DNA of 39,737 nt. Origin: Acidobacteriota bacterium. Lineage in GTDB: Bacteria; Acidobacteriota; Blastocatellia; RBC074. A program made the position numbers and the translations under genes. The notes under the pieces were generated by a model. It was not told where the DNA came from. It saw nothing but the letters and a program-made list of their open reading frames with translations, and did not search any database. This document shows positions 20,078 to 29,053 of this stretch, piece by piece. Numbering within the stretch: position 1 is the stretch's first letter; every line of letters begins with the position of its first letter. The stretch is taken from assembly GCA_016789605.1 (NCBI GenBank), contig JAEUQO010000018.1:1-39737 (forward strand), given 5' to 3'.

Positions 20078-20275
20078 ATGGGCGAAACAATTGGGAATAT
20101 CGTTTTTATCGTCGTCGCATTGGTTGTGATCGCGGCAGTGGGATCGTTGATTCTTTCGGTGGTTGGTTTGGTGTTGGGGTTGATTCCGCTAGTCATCAAA
20201 TTGGCGATTTGGGGCGGATTGATTTACCTGGCGTGGCTGGCGATCCAGAAATTTACCCAAAAAGCTGCCTCGTAA
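20078..20275 (+). CDS. Small two-helix membrane protein
   Basis: A 65-residue protein made almost wholly of two hydrophobic segments (about 7-35 and 38-55) with a short basic tail. The ribosome site AAGGAGG (20061-20067) is a perfect match and lies 10 nt before the ATG at 20078; the in-frame GTG at 20069 is too close to it. I do not recognise a family. It could be a small accessory protein of the exporter region or an independent stress peptide. Confidence 0.7.
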   Translation: MGETIGNIVFIVVALVVIAAVGSLILSVVGLVLGLIPLVIKLAIWGGLIYLAWLAIQKFTQKAAS

Positions 20276-20351
20276 GCGCACCTGAAAAGCCAGAAAACGC
20301 GCGCAAGATTTCTCGTGTTGTCGTGCGGTTGATTTTCAATCGCGCACGCGC

Positions 20352-20425
20352 AAGCCGTTACGTTTGCCAGTCGCCCTTGTCTCCAACTCTAACCACAGAG
20401 GGTAGCCGGGCAAGCGTAACGGCTT
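20352..20425. terminator. Bidirectional terminator-like 17-bp inverted repeat
   Basis: AAGCCGTTACGTTTGCC (20352-20368) pairs with GGCAAGCGTAACGGCTT (20409-20425), with one G-U pair, enclosing 40 bases that hold a smaller CCCT/AGGG pair. TTTGATTTTT follows at the right side. It sits between the convergent small-peptide and HAD genes, as expected of a shared terminator. Confidence 0.65.
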
Positions 20426-20431
20426 TGATTT

Positions 20432-21115
20432 TTATCGCCCGGCGATTTGCGCCTGTGCTGATTCGACCAGCAGTCGCAATTCGCTAAATCGTTCGATCAG
20501 AAAATCCGCACCCGCTTCCACCAGCTCCGTTCTTCCGCGAAAGCCAGGAATGTACCCGCAGGTTCTCATACCCGCAGCCTTGCCCGCTTCGATATCCACG
20601 CGGCTGTCTCCTACCATCAGGCAATGTGCAGGCGCAACGCCACATTGTTGCGCCGCTGCGAGCAACATCAACGGCGAAGGTTTGCGCTCAGGCAAACTAT
20701 CACCGCCCAAAATCACCTGAAATCGGTCGCGCAACCCAAGGCCTGCCAGCATCGCGATGGTGAATTCATACGGTTTGTTGGTCACGACGGCTTGCGGCAC
20801 GTTGGCCAATTGGGCGAGCGTGTCTGCGACTTCCGGGTACAGATATGTTTGATCCAGCAAATGCTCGTGGTAATGCCGTTTGAATACGTTGAGCGCCTGG
20901 TCTACTTCCAAATCAGTCGGGACAAAATTCTGTGTTGCAAGCAAGGCGCGTTCGACCAGCAATCGTGCGCCTTCGCCGACAAAACTGAGCACGCGGCCAT
21001 CTGGCAACCGTTCACGCCCCAATTCCGCCAACATCAAATTGACCGAATGAATCAAATCTGCACGCGAATCCACGAGCGTGCCGTCGAGATCAAAGAGCAA
21101 ACATTGATAACTCAT
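20432..21115 (-). CDS. gph: HAD-family phosphatase, phosphoglycolate phosphatase-like
   Basis: A 227-residue cytoplasmic hydrolase. The nucleophile motif DLDGTLVDS (D9, D11) opens the protein, VVTNKP near 109-114 is motif II, KPSPLML near 145-151 holds the motif III Lys, and [17 protein letters not shown] near 167-183 is motif IV. The helical cap after motif I is of the phosphoglycolate phosphatase type. Substrate choice within this family is hard to tell from sequence, so 2-phosphoglycolate is the most likely but not the only option. It stands alone on the minus strand, convergent with the small membrane gene and divergent from the YyaL gene. Confidence 0.85.
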   Translation of the reverse strand: MSYQCLLFDLDGTLVDSRADLIHSVNLMLAELGRERLPDGRVLSFVGEGARLLVERALLATQNFVPTDLEVDQALNVFKRHYHEHLLDQTYLYPEVADTLAQLANVPQAVVTNKPYEFTIAMLAGLGLRDRFQVILGGDSLPERKPSPLMLLAAAQQCGVAPAHCLMVGDSRVDIEAGKAAGMRTCGYIPGFRGRTELVEAGADFLIERFSELRLLVESAQAQIAGR

Positions 21116-21255
21116 ACTGCGTTTTGCTTTTCCTCAAACCAAAGAATAGTATCGGGTTTACCCGCGCTTCCTTAATCCAGAGACGATCATACGCGAAGCC
21201 AACGCGATCACGAAATGCCCTCGCTTGCGCAGCGCGTCACCACGAAAGGCCACTC

Positions 21256-23334
21256 ATGTCCCAAGAGCATAACGGCTCGCACAAATTTACCAATCGCCTG
21301 ATCCACGAAACCAGCCCTTATCTTTTACAACACGCGCACAATCCTGTGGATTGGTATCCCTGGGGGGAAGAGGCGATGCTGCGCGCCAAAGACGAAGATA
21401 AACCGATTCTGCTTTCGATCGGGTATTCGGCCTGTCATTGGTGTCATGTGATGGAGCATGAGTCGTTTGAAGATGAAGCGATTGCCCAATTGATGAACGA
21501 CAACTTCATCAACATCAAAGTGGATCGGGAAGAGCGTCCTGATCTCGATACGATTTACATGAATGCGGTGCAGATGATGACGGGGCGCGGCGGCTGGCCT
21601 ATGACGATGTTTCTGACGCCGGAGGGCAAACCGTTTTATGGCGGTACATATTTTCCGCCAGCGGATCGGTACGGAATGCCGGGATTTCCACGCGTGTTGA
21701 TTGCCGTGGCTGAATCGTATCGCACGCGGCGCGACGAAATTGAGCAAAGCGCGCTTGGGTTGCTGGGCGAATTGCAACGCCTGGAGCGCGTCAACCCGGC
21801 AGAAGGCGAATTGAGCACGGACATTCTGGATCAAGCCGCCCATCAGTTGTTGCGCGCGTTTGACCCGATGCACGGCGGATTTGGCAGCAAACCGAAGTTT
21901 CCGCCTTCAATGACGGTCAGCTTTTTGTTGCGGCAATATTTGCGCACAAAACATCCGGGTACGCTTAATGCAGCCGAGCTGACGTTACAGAAGATGGCGC
22001 GTGGCGGAATGTATGATCAATTGGGGGGCGGCTTTCATCGTTATTCGGTAGATGAAAAATGGCTGGTGCCGCACTTTGAAAAGATGCTTTATGACAATGC
22101 GTTGCTCAGCCGCGCGTATCTGGACGCATTTTTGCTCACCGGGAATGGCTTTTATCAGCAGATTGCCGTTGAAACACTCGATTATGTGCGGCGCGAAATG
22201 ACGGATGCCAACGGCGGTTTCTATTCGACGCAAGACGCCGACAGCGAAGGCGAAGAAGGGAAGTTTTTTGTCTGGTCGCCGACAGAAGTCGCGGCCTTGC
22301 TCGGCCCGGAAGACGCGCGGCTGTTTTGCCGCTATTTCGACGTCACGGAAGAGGGCAACTTTGAAGGCCACAGCATCTTGCACATGGATGAAGAGTTGGA
22401 CGCTGTTGCCCAGGCGTTGTCCGTAACGCCGGAAAAATTGCGCGCGGTGATCGCGCGCGGCAAACAGGTGCTTTTTGACGCACGGGAACAACGAATCAAA
22501 CCGCACCGAGACGAAAAGATGCTGACTGCCTGGAACGGGCTGATGTTGCGCAGCTTTGCCGAAGCCGCGCGCGCGCTCGAACGGGAAGATTATCTTGCCG
22601 TGGCCATTAAAAACGCGGAGTTTGTGTTGACGCATTTGCGGCGTGAAGGCCGGTTGTTGCGTACGCACAAAGACGGCGAAAGCAAATTGAACGCATATCA
22701 GGAAGATTACGCTTATTTGATTGACGGATTGCTGGCTTTGTACGAGGCGACGTTTGATCAGCGTTGGTTCCGCGAAGCCCAGGCGCTGACCGAAATAATG
22801 ATCGCGCAGTTCTGGGATGCAGACGCGGGCGGTTTCTATTTCACCAGCACAGACCACGAAGCCTTGATCACACGCACTAAGGATTTTTATGACAATGCGA
22901 CTCCGGCAGGAAATTCCGTCGCGACGCACCTCTTGTTACGTTTGGCGCTCTTTACCGGGGAAACGCGTTATCGGCAGATGGCCGAGCGGATTCTGGATTT
23001 GATGAAAGCGAATTTGCTGCGCGTGCCGAGCGGGTTTGGCCATCTGTTATGCGCTCTCGACCTTTACCTGGCCTCGCCGCACGAAGTCGCCCTCGTTGGT
23101 GATCCTGGCGCCGATGACACACGCGCATTGGTTCATACGGTATTCGCTCGCTATCTACCCAACAAAGTCGTTGCGCTGGCGGCACCGCAAGATGAGCTGG
23201 CGGGGCAGACGATTACTTTGTTGGCTGGACGCACAGCCTTACAGGGGCGAGCTACGGCGTATATCTGTCGCAATTTTTACTGCGAAGCGCCTGTGACTAA
23301 TGCCGAAACGCTCGCAGCACAGCTTGCTGAGTGA
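21256..23334 (+). CDS. YyaL/SSP411-type thioredoxin-fold and six-hairpin protein (DUF255)
   Basis: A 692-residue protein of the YyaL family. The N-terminal thioredoxin-like domain carries SACHWCHVM (C60, C63) after the hallmark [12 protein letters not shown] (29-40), followed by [11 protein letters not shown] and [11 protein letters not shown]. The remainder, from about 200, is an alpha/alpha-toroid of glycosidase or N-acylglucosamine-epimerase type ([34 protein letters not shown]). Full length for the family. Its cellular role is not established. The ATG at 21256 has AAAGG nearby; the upstream in-frame extension is not convincing. Confidence 0.92.
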   Translation: MSQEHNGSHKFTNRLIHETSPYLLQHAHNPVDWYPWGEEAMLRAKDEDKPILLSIGYSACHWCHVMEHESFEDEAIAQLMNDNFINIKVDREERPDLDTIYMNAVQMMTGRGGWPMTMFLTPEGKPFYGGTYFPPADRYGMPGFPRVLIAVAESYRTRRDEIEQSALGLLGELQRLERVNPAEGELSTDILDQAAHQLLRAFDPMHGGFGSKPKFPPSMTVSFLLRQYLRTKHPGTLNAAELTLQKMARGGMYDQLGGGFHRYSVDEKWLVPHFEKMLYDNALLSRAYLDAFLLTGNGFYQQIAVETLDYVRREMTDANGGFYSTQDADSEGEEGKFFVWSPTEVAALLGPEDARLFCRYFDVTEEGNFEGHSILHMDEELDAVAQALSVTPEKLRAVIARGKQVLFDAREQRIKPHRDEKMLTAWNGLMLRSFAEAARALEREDYLAVAIKNAEFVLTHLRREGRLLRTHKDGESKLNAYQEDYAYLIDGLLALYEATFDQRWFREAQALTEIMIAQFWDADAGGFYFTSTDHEALITRTKDFYDNATPAGNSVATHLLLRLALFTGETRYRQMAERILDLMKANLLRVPSGFGHLLCALDLYLASPHEVALVGDPGADDTRALVHTVFARYLPNKVVALAAPQDELAGQTITLLAGRTALQGRATAYICRNFYCEAPVTNAETLAAQLAE

Positions 23335-23372
23335 ATGGCACACAAAATTGTCAGCTTGCCTAAGACCGAAAA

Positions 23373-23401
23373 TTGACAGCCTTTGGTGATTTACATAAGA
23401 T
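23373..23401 (+). promoter_or_regulatory. Sigma-70-type promoter of RodZ-like gene
   Basis: Perfect -35 TTGACA (23373-23378), 17-bp spacer, TAAGAT (23396-23401, 4 of 6 matches). It lies about 95 bp before the RodZ-like start codon and after the YyaL stop codon. Confidence 0.6.
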
Positions 23402-23429
23402 ACGCGCCTAGTTTAAGTGGGCGTATCTT
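23397..23429. promoter_or_regulatory. 9-bp inverted repeat overlapping the -10 box
   Basis: AAGATACGC (23397-23405) and GCGTATCTT (23421-23429) with 15 bases between. The left arm overlaps the -10 hexamer and the right arm falls after the predicted start of transcription, which fits an operator. It could instead be a YyaL terminator, though only TTTT follows after six bases. Confidence 0.5.
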
Positions 23430-23496
23430 CAGACAGTTTTATCTGCAAACCAACCCGAAGTCGCAACACAGCGAGGCTGAGCAAGGCTAACTAACG

Positions 23497-24294
23497 ATGG
23501 CATCACTGGGCCAGGAACTAAAACGAGCACGAGAAGAGCGCGGTTTGTCGCTCCGCGAGATTGCCGACAGCACTCATATTGGTGTGCGGTTTTTACAGGC
23601 CATTGAGAGCGACACGTACGACATTCTGCCAGGAGCTGTTTACAACCGCGATTTCGTGCGTAAGTTTGCGCGCAAGGTTGGCGTGGATGAAGAGCAAGCC
23701 ATCAAAATGTATGAGCAGCAATTGCAGGAAATGGGTGGCGAACCAGAGCGCGTTTCTTATTTAGGCCTGGATGATCTGGAAGCGAAATCATCTTCGGGGA
23801 ATGGCCTTCTGCTCAGTTTGGTCGCAATCATCATTTTAGGTGCGGCTGCTTATCTTGCTTATGGGATTTTCAAAGGGCAGGAATCCTCTCCCGAGCAAGT
23901 CGGTCTGGCTGCTGCAACGCCGACCGCGACGCCTGTGCCTGTTGCAACGGCTGATCCCAATGCTTCACCATCACCAGATGCCTCTCCGACACCGACTCCT
24001 ACGCCAGAAGCCGCTGGACCGCTGCAATTCCAATTGGTGGCCACAACCGAAGATTGCTGGGTTGGGTTTCGGGTGGACGATGGGCAATCAGGCGAAGCCT
24101 CGTTGAAACCGGGCGAGACGCGCGATCTTAGCGTCAATGAAAAAATCGTTTTGAATATTGGCAAGCTGTCGGCGCTGAAACTGACGGTCAATGGCCGGGT
24201 GGTCAATTTCGGAAAATTGTTGCCGGAGCAAAAAGGTGTTGTTGCCAGGAATGTGGTTATCACCAAGGAAAACTACCAGCAATTTCTCGATTGA
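23497..24294 (+). CDS. RodZ-like HTH membrane protein (DUF4115)
   Basis: A 265-residue protein. Residues 1-75 form a Cro/C1-type HTH (HTH_25) with LKRAREERGLSLREIADST, 103-124 form one membrane helix, 130-172 are a Thr/Pro/Ala-rich periplasmic linker, and 175-262 match the DUF4115 beta domain (DCWVGFRVDDG near 189-199). This is the architecture of RodZ, which links MreB to the cell wall machinery and sets cell shape. mreB is not next to it, so the cytoskeletal role is inferred from architecture alone. It has its own promoter and is followed by a terminator before guaB. Confidence 0.85.
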   Translation: MASLGQELKRAREERGLSLREIADSTHIGVRFLQAIESDTYDILPGAVYNRDFVRKFARKVGVDEEQAIKMYEQQLQEMGGEPERVSYLGLDDLEAKSSSGNGLLLSLVAIIILGAAAYLAYGIFKGQESSPEQVGLAAATPTATPVPVATADPNASPSPDASPTPTPTPEAAGPLQFQLVATTEDCWVGFRVDDGQSGEASLKPGETRDLSVNEKIVLNIGKLSALKLTVNGRVVNFGKLLPEQKGVVARNVVITKENYQQFLD

Positions 24295-24304
24295 AAGTTA
24301 TCAC

Positions 24305-24329
24305 GCTTATGCTGCTGGCAGGCATAAGC
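24305..24329. repeat. 8-bp hairpin after RodZ-like gene
   Basis: GCTTATGC and GCATAAGC flank a 9-nt loop, starting 10 nt after the stop codon. No T-run follows. It lies upstream of the real terminator and could belong to the guaB leader. Confidence 0.45.
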
Positions 24330-24426
24330 CGGAACACGTGTGGCTGCGGGCGACTTGCGCGAAGACGAAACAGCGCGCTTCTTTCTGGTGTCCACACTTT
24401 CGCAAAAATGATGAATCTTAATAACC

Positions 24427-24455
24427 GCCGCGCGAACCTGCGCGGCTTTTGCTTT
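24427..24455 (+). terminator. Intrinsic terminator just upstream of guaB
   Basis: GCCGCGC, loop GAACCT, GCGCGGC, then TTTTGCTTT. It ends 13 bp before the guaB start codon, so it terminates the RodZ-like transcript or acts as an attenuator in the guaB leader. Confidence 0.75.
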
Positions 24456-24462
24456 ATGGTGA

Positions 24463-25935
<1,473 letters not shown>

Positions 25936-25956
25936 CACGGCTTTGGGTGACAGCGG

Positions 25957-26877
25957 TTAGAAGTTGGGCCAATTCATTTGCAAGGCACTCGCAGTGGTTG
26001 GCCCAACAATCCCATCATCCGCATCTCGCCCGAATTTCGCAGTTTGGAACGCCATCACCGCCCGCAAGGTTCGCTCGCCAAAGAATCCATCTGTCACACC
26101 TTCGTAAAACCCCGCTTCGCGTAATTTGGTTTGTACTTCGGTCACGAGCGGTGATTCTGCGCCGAAGCGCAACCGCGCCGAGAGTTGTGCATTTTCATTA
26201 CTGGCGACTCGTTCAGCATCAACCCCATTGAGCAGAAAATAACGAAAGCTGTTTTGCGGCAAAGAGTAGGCATTCTCTTTGAATACGCGCCAAGGTCCGG
26301 CATCGGGCTGGTTGCCGCGCTGTGGGCACTTGGGAAAACCGACTACGACCTGGCAACCTGCGCTGGAATAGGTGTGGCTGATTCCCATAGACCAGCCTGA
26401 ATGCAGGTTGTCAAAAGGGTTTTCAAACTCGACCCGGTCATCATTGTCAAAATCGAGGTCGTCTGCCGTGCGATGAATTGGTCGCCCCTCTGTTTGACGG
26501 AAGGCTTCGTGCCCGGTCGGTTTTCCTACTTTGTGCACGCCTTTACGGTAATCTTTGTAGTAACCGGTCATGAGTTGATTGCTGCCTCTTCCGCCATTGA
26601 GCACAGCGTTTTTGACGTTTTGCTGATTGGGAATGGTACTGCCCGGAAAGAGTGCAAATGTTCCTTCGGCGGGGCGCCACTGGCCTAGTGTGCAACGCGG
26701 ATGCAAATAGTCTACTTGTGCCAGTTCTACTTGCTGCTGCGCACGAAAGGTCATGGTGTCTTCAGTTGTTGGCAAACAACCGCGCAGACCAAAGAAGATG
26801 AGTTCTGCGGGCGGAATTTGAAAGCCGTTGAGTAAACAAAGTCGTTGTAAGTGTTTTTCTTTTATTGTGAACGGCAT
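25957..26877 (-). CDS. Peptidoglycan-binding protein with possible L,D-transpeptidase-like centre
   Basis: A 306-residue protein. The C-terminal 65 residues (about 238-303) are a typical peptidoglycan-binding domain (VQTKLREAGFYEGVTDGFFG, then GIVGPTTASAL). The first 220 residues are unfamiliar, but NLHSGWSM (H159) and SSAGCQVVVG (C175) resemble the His and S-x-GC catalytic pattern of YkuD-like transpeptidases or phage-type wall enzymes; this is inference only. No signal peptide is seen at the chosen ATG (26877). A longer reading frame upstream adds about 80 low-complexity residues and lacks support. It is downstream of the sigma/anti-sigma pair, beyond a 488-bp hairpin-rich gap. Confidence 0.7.
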   Translation of the reverse strand: MPFTIKEKHLQRLCLLNGFQIPPAELIFFGLRGCLPTTEDTMTFRAQQQVELAQVDYLHPRCTLGQWRPAEGTFALFPGSTIPNQQNVKNAVLNGGRGSNQLMTGYYKDYRKGVHKVGKPTGHEAFRQTEGRPIHRTADDLDFDNDDRVEFENPFDNLHSGWSMGISHTYSSAGCQVVVGFPKCPQRGNQPDAGPWRVFKENAYSLPQNSFRYFLLNGVDAERVASNENAQLSARLRFGAESPLVTEVQTKLREAGFYEGVTDGFFGERTLRAVMAFQTAKFGRDADDGIVGPTTASALQMNWPNF

Positions 26878-27365
26878 GATTTTTCTACTCTGAAAGCTCT
26901 GTTTGGCTGATAAAAAATCGCGCGGCGCTGATGTGTTGGCTGAAGGACGCGTCTTCTCAATTTTTGGCTGAGGACGTCTGCACGGTTCAGAACCCCGATG
27001 TTTCGCCGTGCAAGAGCACGGTCCACACACCAGCGCGCGCGAAGCTTTGCGGTAATGGCTGAGGACGCTACCGAAACTATGCGCTTGGCAACGCTCGCCG
27101 CTTGGCGAGGCTGCCGACAATCGCTGAACGATTGTTTGCGCTCACTCTGCTTGGCAATGCGAACATTTCTCGCATTGCCTGATGCTGCGAGAAGTGCAAG
27201 CCCGAATTTCTATTGCTTGAATTGCTTCTCTAACTGGATGTGATGGATAACGGAAAAACGTTTCGTGATTTTTATGCGTAGGCAAAAAAAAGTGAAGATG
27301 ATGGCTTGCGGTGAGTCAGACGGGGCCGCTTGTGGGGAAATTGCGGGCGTACCTGAGTGCCGAAA
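26878..27365. other. 488-bp gene-poor stretch with a row of hairpins
   Basis: An 81-codon plus ORF here has no recognisable features and crosses the hairpins, so it is not called. Three perfect inverted repeats stand in line at 27087-27115, 27117-27135 and 27153-27179. On the minus strand this is the region between the anti-sigma stop and the peptidoglycan-binding gene start. Confidence 0.6.
27087..27179. repeat. Cluster of three consecutive hairpins
   Basis: Hairpin 1: CTCGCC-GCTT-GGCGAG (27094-27109) with an outer GGCA/TGCC pair (27087-27115). Hairpin 2: ACAATCG-CTGAA-CGATTGT (27117-27135). Hairpin 3: GGCAATGCGA-ACATTTC-TCGCATTGCC (27153-27179). All stems are perfect. Possible structured RNA or REP-like element. 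Confidence 0.65.
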
Positions 27366-28214
27366 TTACCGGCTAGTGACATCAAACAGATAAGACCCCA
27401 GGCGTTCAGCAGAGCCATTTTCATTTAGCGCATCCAGGTTCACGGCATAGCTGCCGGGCTGAAGTCGAGAGCTGGGAATCTCCCAAATGACAATCGCGCC
27501 TCCCGCCGCCGTTTTTTCCGCCTGAAGATTTGTGCCTGAAAACACAGCGGCAGACTCTCTTCCTTTCCTAAACAACTGGGCGTTATAGCTGGCGTAAGAA
27601 TCCAATCCTGCGTCCATTCTCAACCTGACGGCTCGTGTCTCAGCCGCCAAATTGGCCTGCGGTCTTTGGTTGGTTTCATCCCTGAGATTGTCGCGCGACA
27701 GTTCTAGCGAAAAGACATTCCCGCCGCTCGTTACATCGCTGCCAACGCTTGAAGTCGGAAGCTCGGTTTCAGATTGAGACCGCAACGCAATCCACACGGG
27801 AGCGATTGCCAACGCTAATACGACAACGGCAACCGCCGCGATAAGCGCTTTATTTCCGCGCCAAGCGTGCCAGAATTCCGCCCACCAGGATTCTTTGCGT
27901 TTGGGTGAGGGGGCCGATGCCATCGGTTTTTGTCTCTGTTCTTGCTGCAAAAAGGCGTTCAAGGCCACATTCTCTCGCCGCTCTGGCGAGGTCAAAAAGT
28001 ATTGTTCAAACTGGGCGCGTTCTCGTGCCGGAAGACGATTGGCCAGGTATTGGTTGACGAGTTGATCCTGCGCATCCATAAGTCGGAGAAAGAGGTCATC
28101 CTCCAAAAAGAACTGCTCTTCCAATGATTTGCGCTCCGCGACAGACATTTCTCCCAGCCAGTAGCGCGTGAGCGTATTTGCTTGGTTGCCTTGCTGATCC
28201 TTCTGTTTATTCAT
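27366..28214 (-). CDS. Single-pass membrane anti-sigma factor (putative)
   Basis: A 282-residue protein with a cytoplasmic helical N-terminus of about 110 residues, one strong membrane helix (122-144) preceded by a basic/aromatic patch, and an outer beta-rich domain of about 135 residues. There is no zinc-binding HxxxCxxC motif, so it is not of the ZAS type. It starts 64 bp after the stop of an ECF sigma gene in the same direction, the classic sigma/anti-sigma order. Function as an anti-sigma is inferred from topology and position. The outer domain would be the sensor or the target of regulated proteolysis. Confidence 0.7.
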   Translation of the reverse strand: MNKQKDQQGNQANTLTRYWLGEMSVAERKSLEEQFFLEDDLFLRLMDAQDQLVNQYLANRLPARERAQFEQYFLTSPERRENVALNAFLQQEQRQKPMASAPSPKRKESWWAEFWHAWRGNKALIAAVAVVVLALAIAPVWIALRSQSETELPTSSVGSDVTSGGNVFSLELSRDNLRDETNQRPQANLAAETRAVRLRMDAGLDSYASYNAQLFRKGRESAAVFSGTNLQAEKTAAGGAIVIWEIPSSRLQPGSYAVNLDALNENGSAERLGSYLFDVTSR

Positions 28215-28278
28215 TCTCTAGTCCTTTATGAATTCGGTACTCCCTATAAAATTATGTGATGAAATTCTCAGGATCGTT

Positions 28279-28851
28279 TCAACTTTGTTTGTCTCGTTTC
28301 AGACAATCGCGCAGGCATTGGGTCAGCCGACTGCGTATGCGGGATACGCGAATTCGCAGGGCGGTCGGCGAAATTCCCATTTTTTTGGCCAGGTCTTTAC
28401 GCGCCTCATAGTACGTCGGCTCTTCAACGTTGCAGTACGCGATGACAAGTTCCTGGTCTTGGGTGGGGAGTTTTCGCAGACAATGCAGATAGTAGCGAAA
28501 CTCCTCGTCCTGTAAGACTCGGTCTTCAAACGCAAACGGATGGGGCACTGTGTCGTTAATCACTTCGTGTTTGTTGCGGGGATTTCGGTGAAACTCGACC
28601 CAGACCCAACGAGCCAACCCATAGCAATAGCGCTTTACATCACGTATTTGCTCATCTTCGACCACTTTTTTGATCAGACGATTCATTGTCTCGTCCGCCA
28701 GCTCTTCCGCGTAAAGTGGGGCGCGCGAATAGAAAAATAGGTGCAGCTTGTAACGCAACAGCTCAAATTCTTCGCCCGCACGCTCCCGGTCCGGGTTCAG
28801 AAAAGACAGAAATTTATCGAAGGCTTCTTGAGTAGGAGGAGTGGTCGGCAT
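28279..28851 (-). CDS. ECF-type RNA polymerase sigma factor
   Basis: A 190-residue protein with an ECF layout: region 2 near 25-100 (AEELADETMNRLIKKV, then YGLARWVWVEFHR) and region 4 near 125-182 (LPTQDQELVIAYCNVEEPTY, followed by the HTH LAKKMGISPTALRIRVSRIR). No region 3 is present, as expected. It directs RNA polymerase to a small regulon. It has its own promoter within 75 bp upstream, separate from the protease genes, and is paired with the membrane anti-sigma downstream. Confidence 0.9.
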   Translation of the reverse strand: MPTTPPTQEAFDKFLSFLNPDRERAGEEFELLRYKLHLFFYSRAPLYAEELADETMNRLIKKVVEDEQIRDVKRYCYGLARWVWVEFHRNPRNKHEVINDTVPHPFAFEDRVLQDEEFRYYLHCLRKLPTQDQELVIAYCNVEEPTYYEARKDLAKKMGISPTALRIRVSRIRSRLTQCLRDCLKRDKQS

Positions 28852-28896
28852 GCCTTTCGGTCTCGCAGATCTTCGTCGAGTTTTTTAAGCGCGAGG

Positions 28897-28925
28897 ATTG
28901 TAGCCCTAGCCTGCCGGGCAGTCAA
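28897..28925 (-). promoter_or_regulatory. Promoter of the ECF sigma gene
   Basis: On the minus strand TTGACT (28925-28920), a 17-bp spacer and TACAAT (28902-28897): five of six matches in each box. Transcription would start near 28890, about 40 nt before the sigma start codon. Confidence 0.65.
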
Positions 28926-28937
28926 AAAATGCCCGGC
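28913..28937. promoter_or_regulatory. Operator-like inverted repeat around the -35 box
   Basis: GCCGGGCA (28913-28920) and TGCCCGGC (28930-28937) form a perfect 8-bp dyad, with the -35 hexamer of the sigma promoter between and partly in the arms. No T-run follows on either strand, so an operator is more likely than a terminator of the CHAT gene. Confidence 0.6.
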
Positions 28938-29030
28938 GAGAATGGCGAGCCGATACGTGAGACAGACAATGCGTTAGCCTTTGGGGAAAACTTGAGGTGG
29001 CAGAGAAATCTCAAGCGAGAGAGGCGTCAA

Positions 29031-29042
29031 TGACAATTGTCA
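29031..29042. promoter_or_regulatory. 12-bp perfect palindrome TGACAATTGTCA
   Basis: It lies just beyond the CHAT-TPR stop codon, about 105 bp upstream of the sigma promoter. A self-complementary site of this size could bind a dimeric regulator; no further support. Confidence 0.4.
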
Positions 29043-29053
29043 GTTCAAACTAC

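Noticed and set aside
26998..27243. 81-codon plus-strand ORF
   Set aside because: It overlaps the hairpin cluster, lacks a ribosome site and has no family features.
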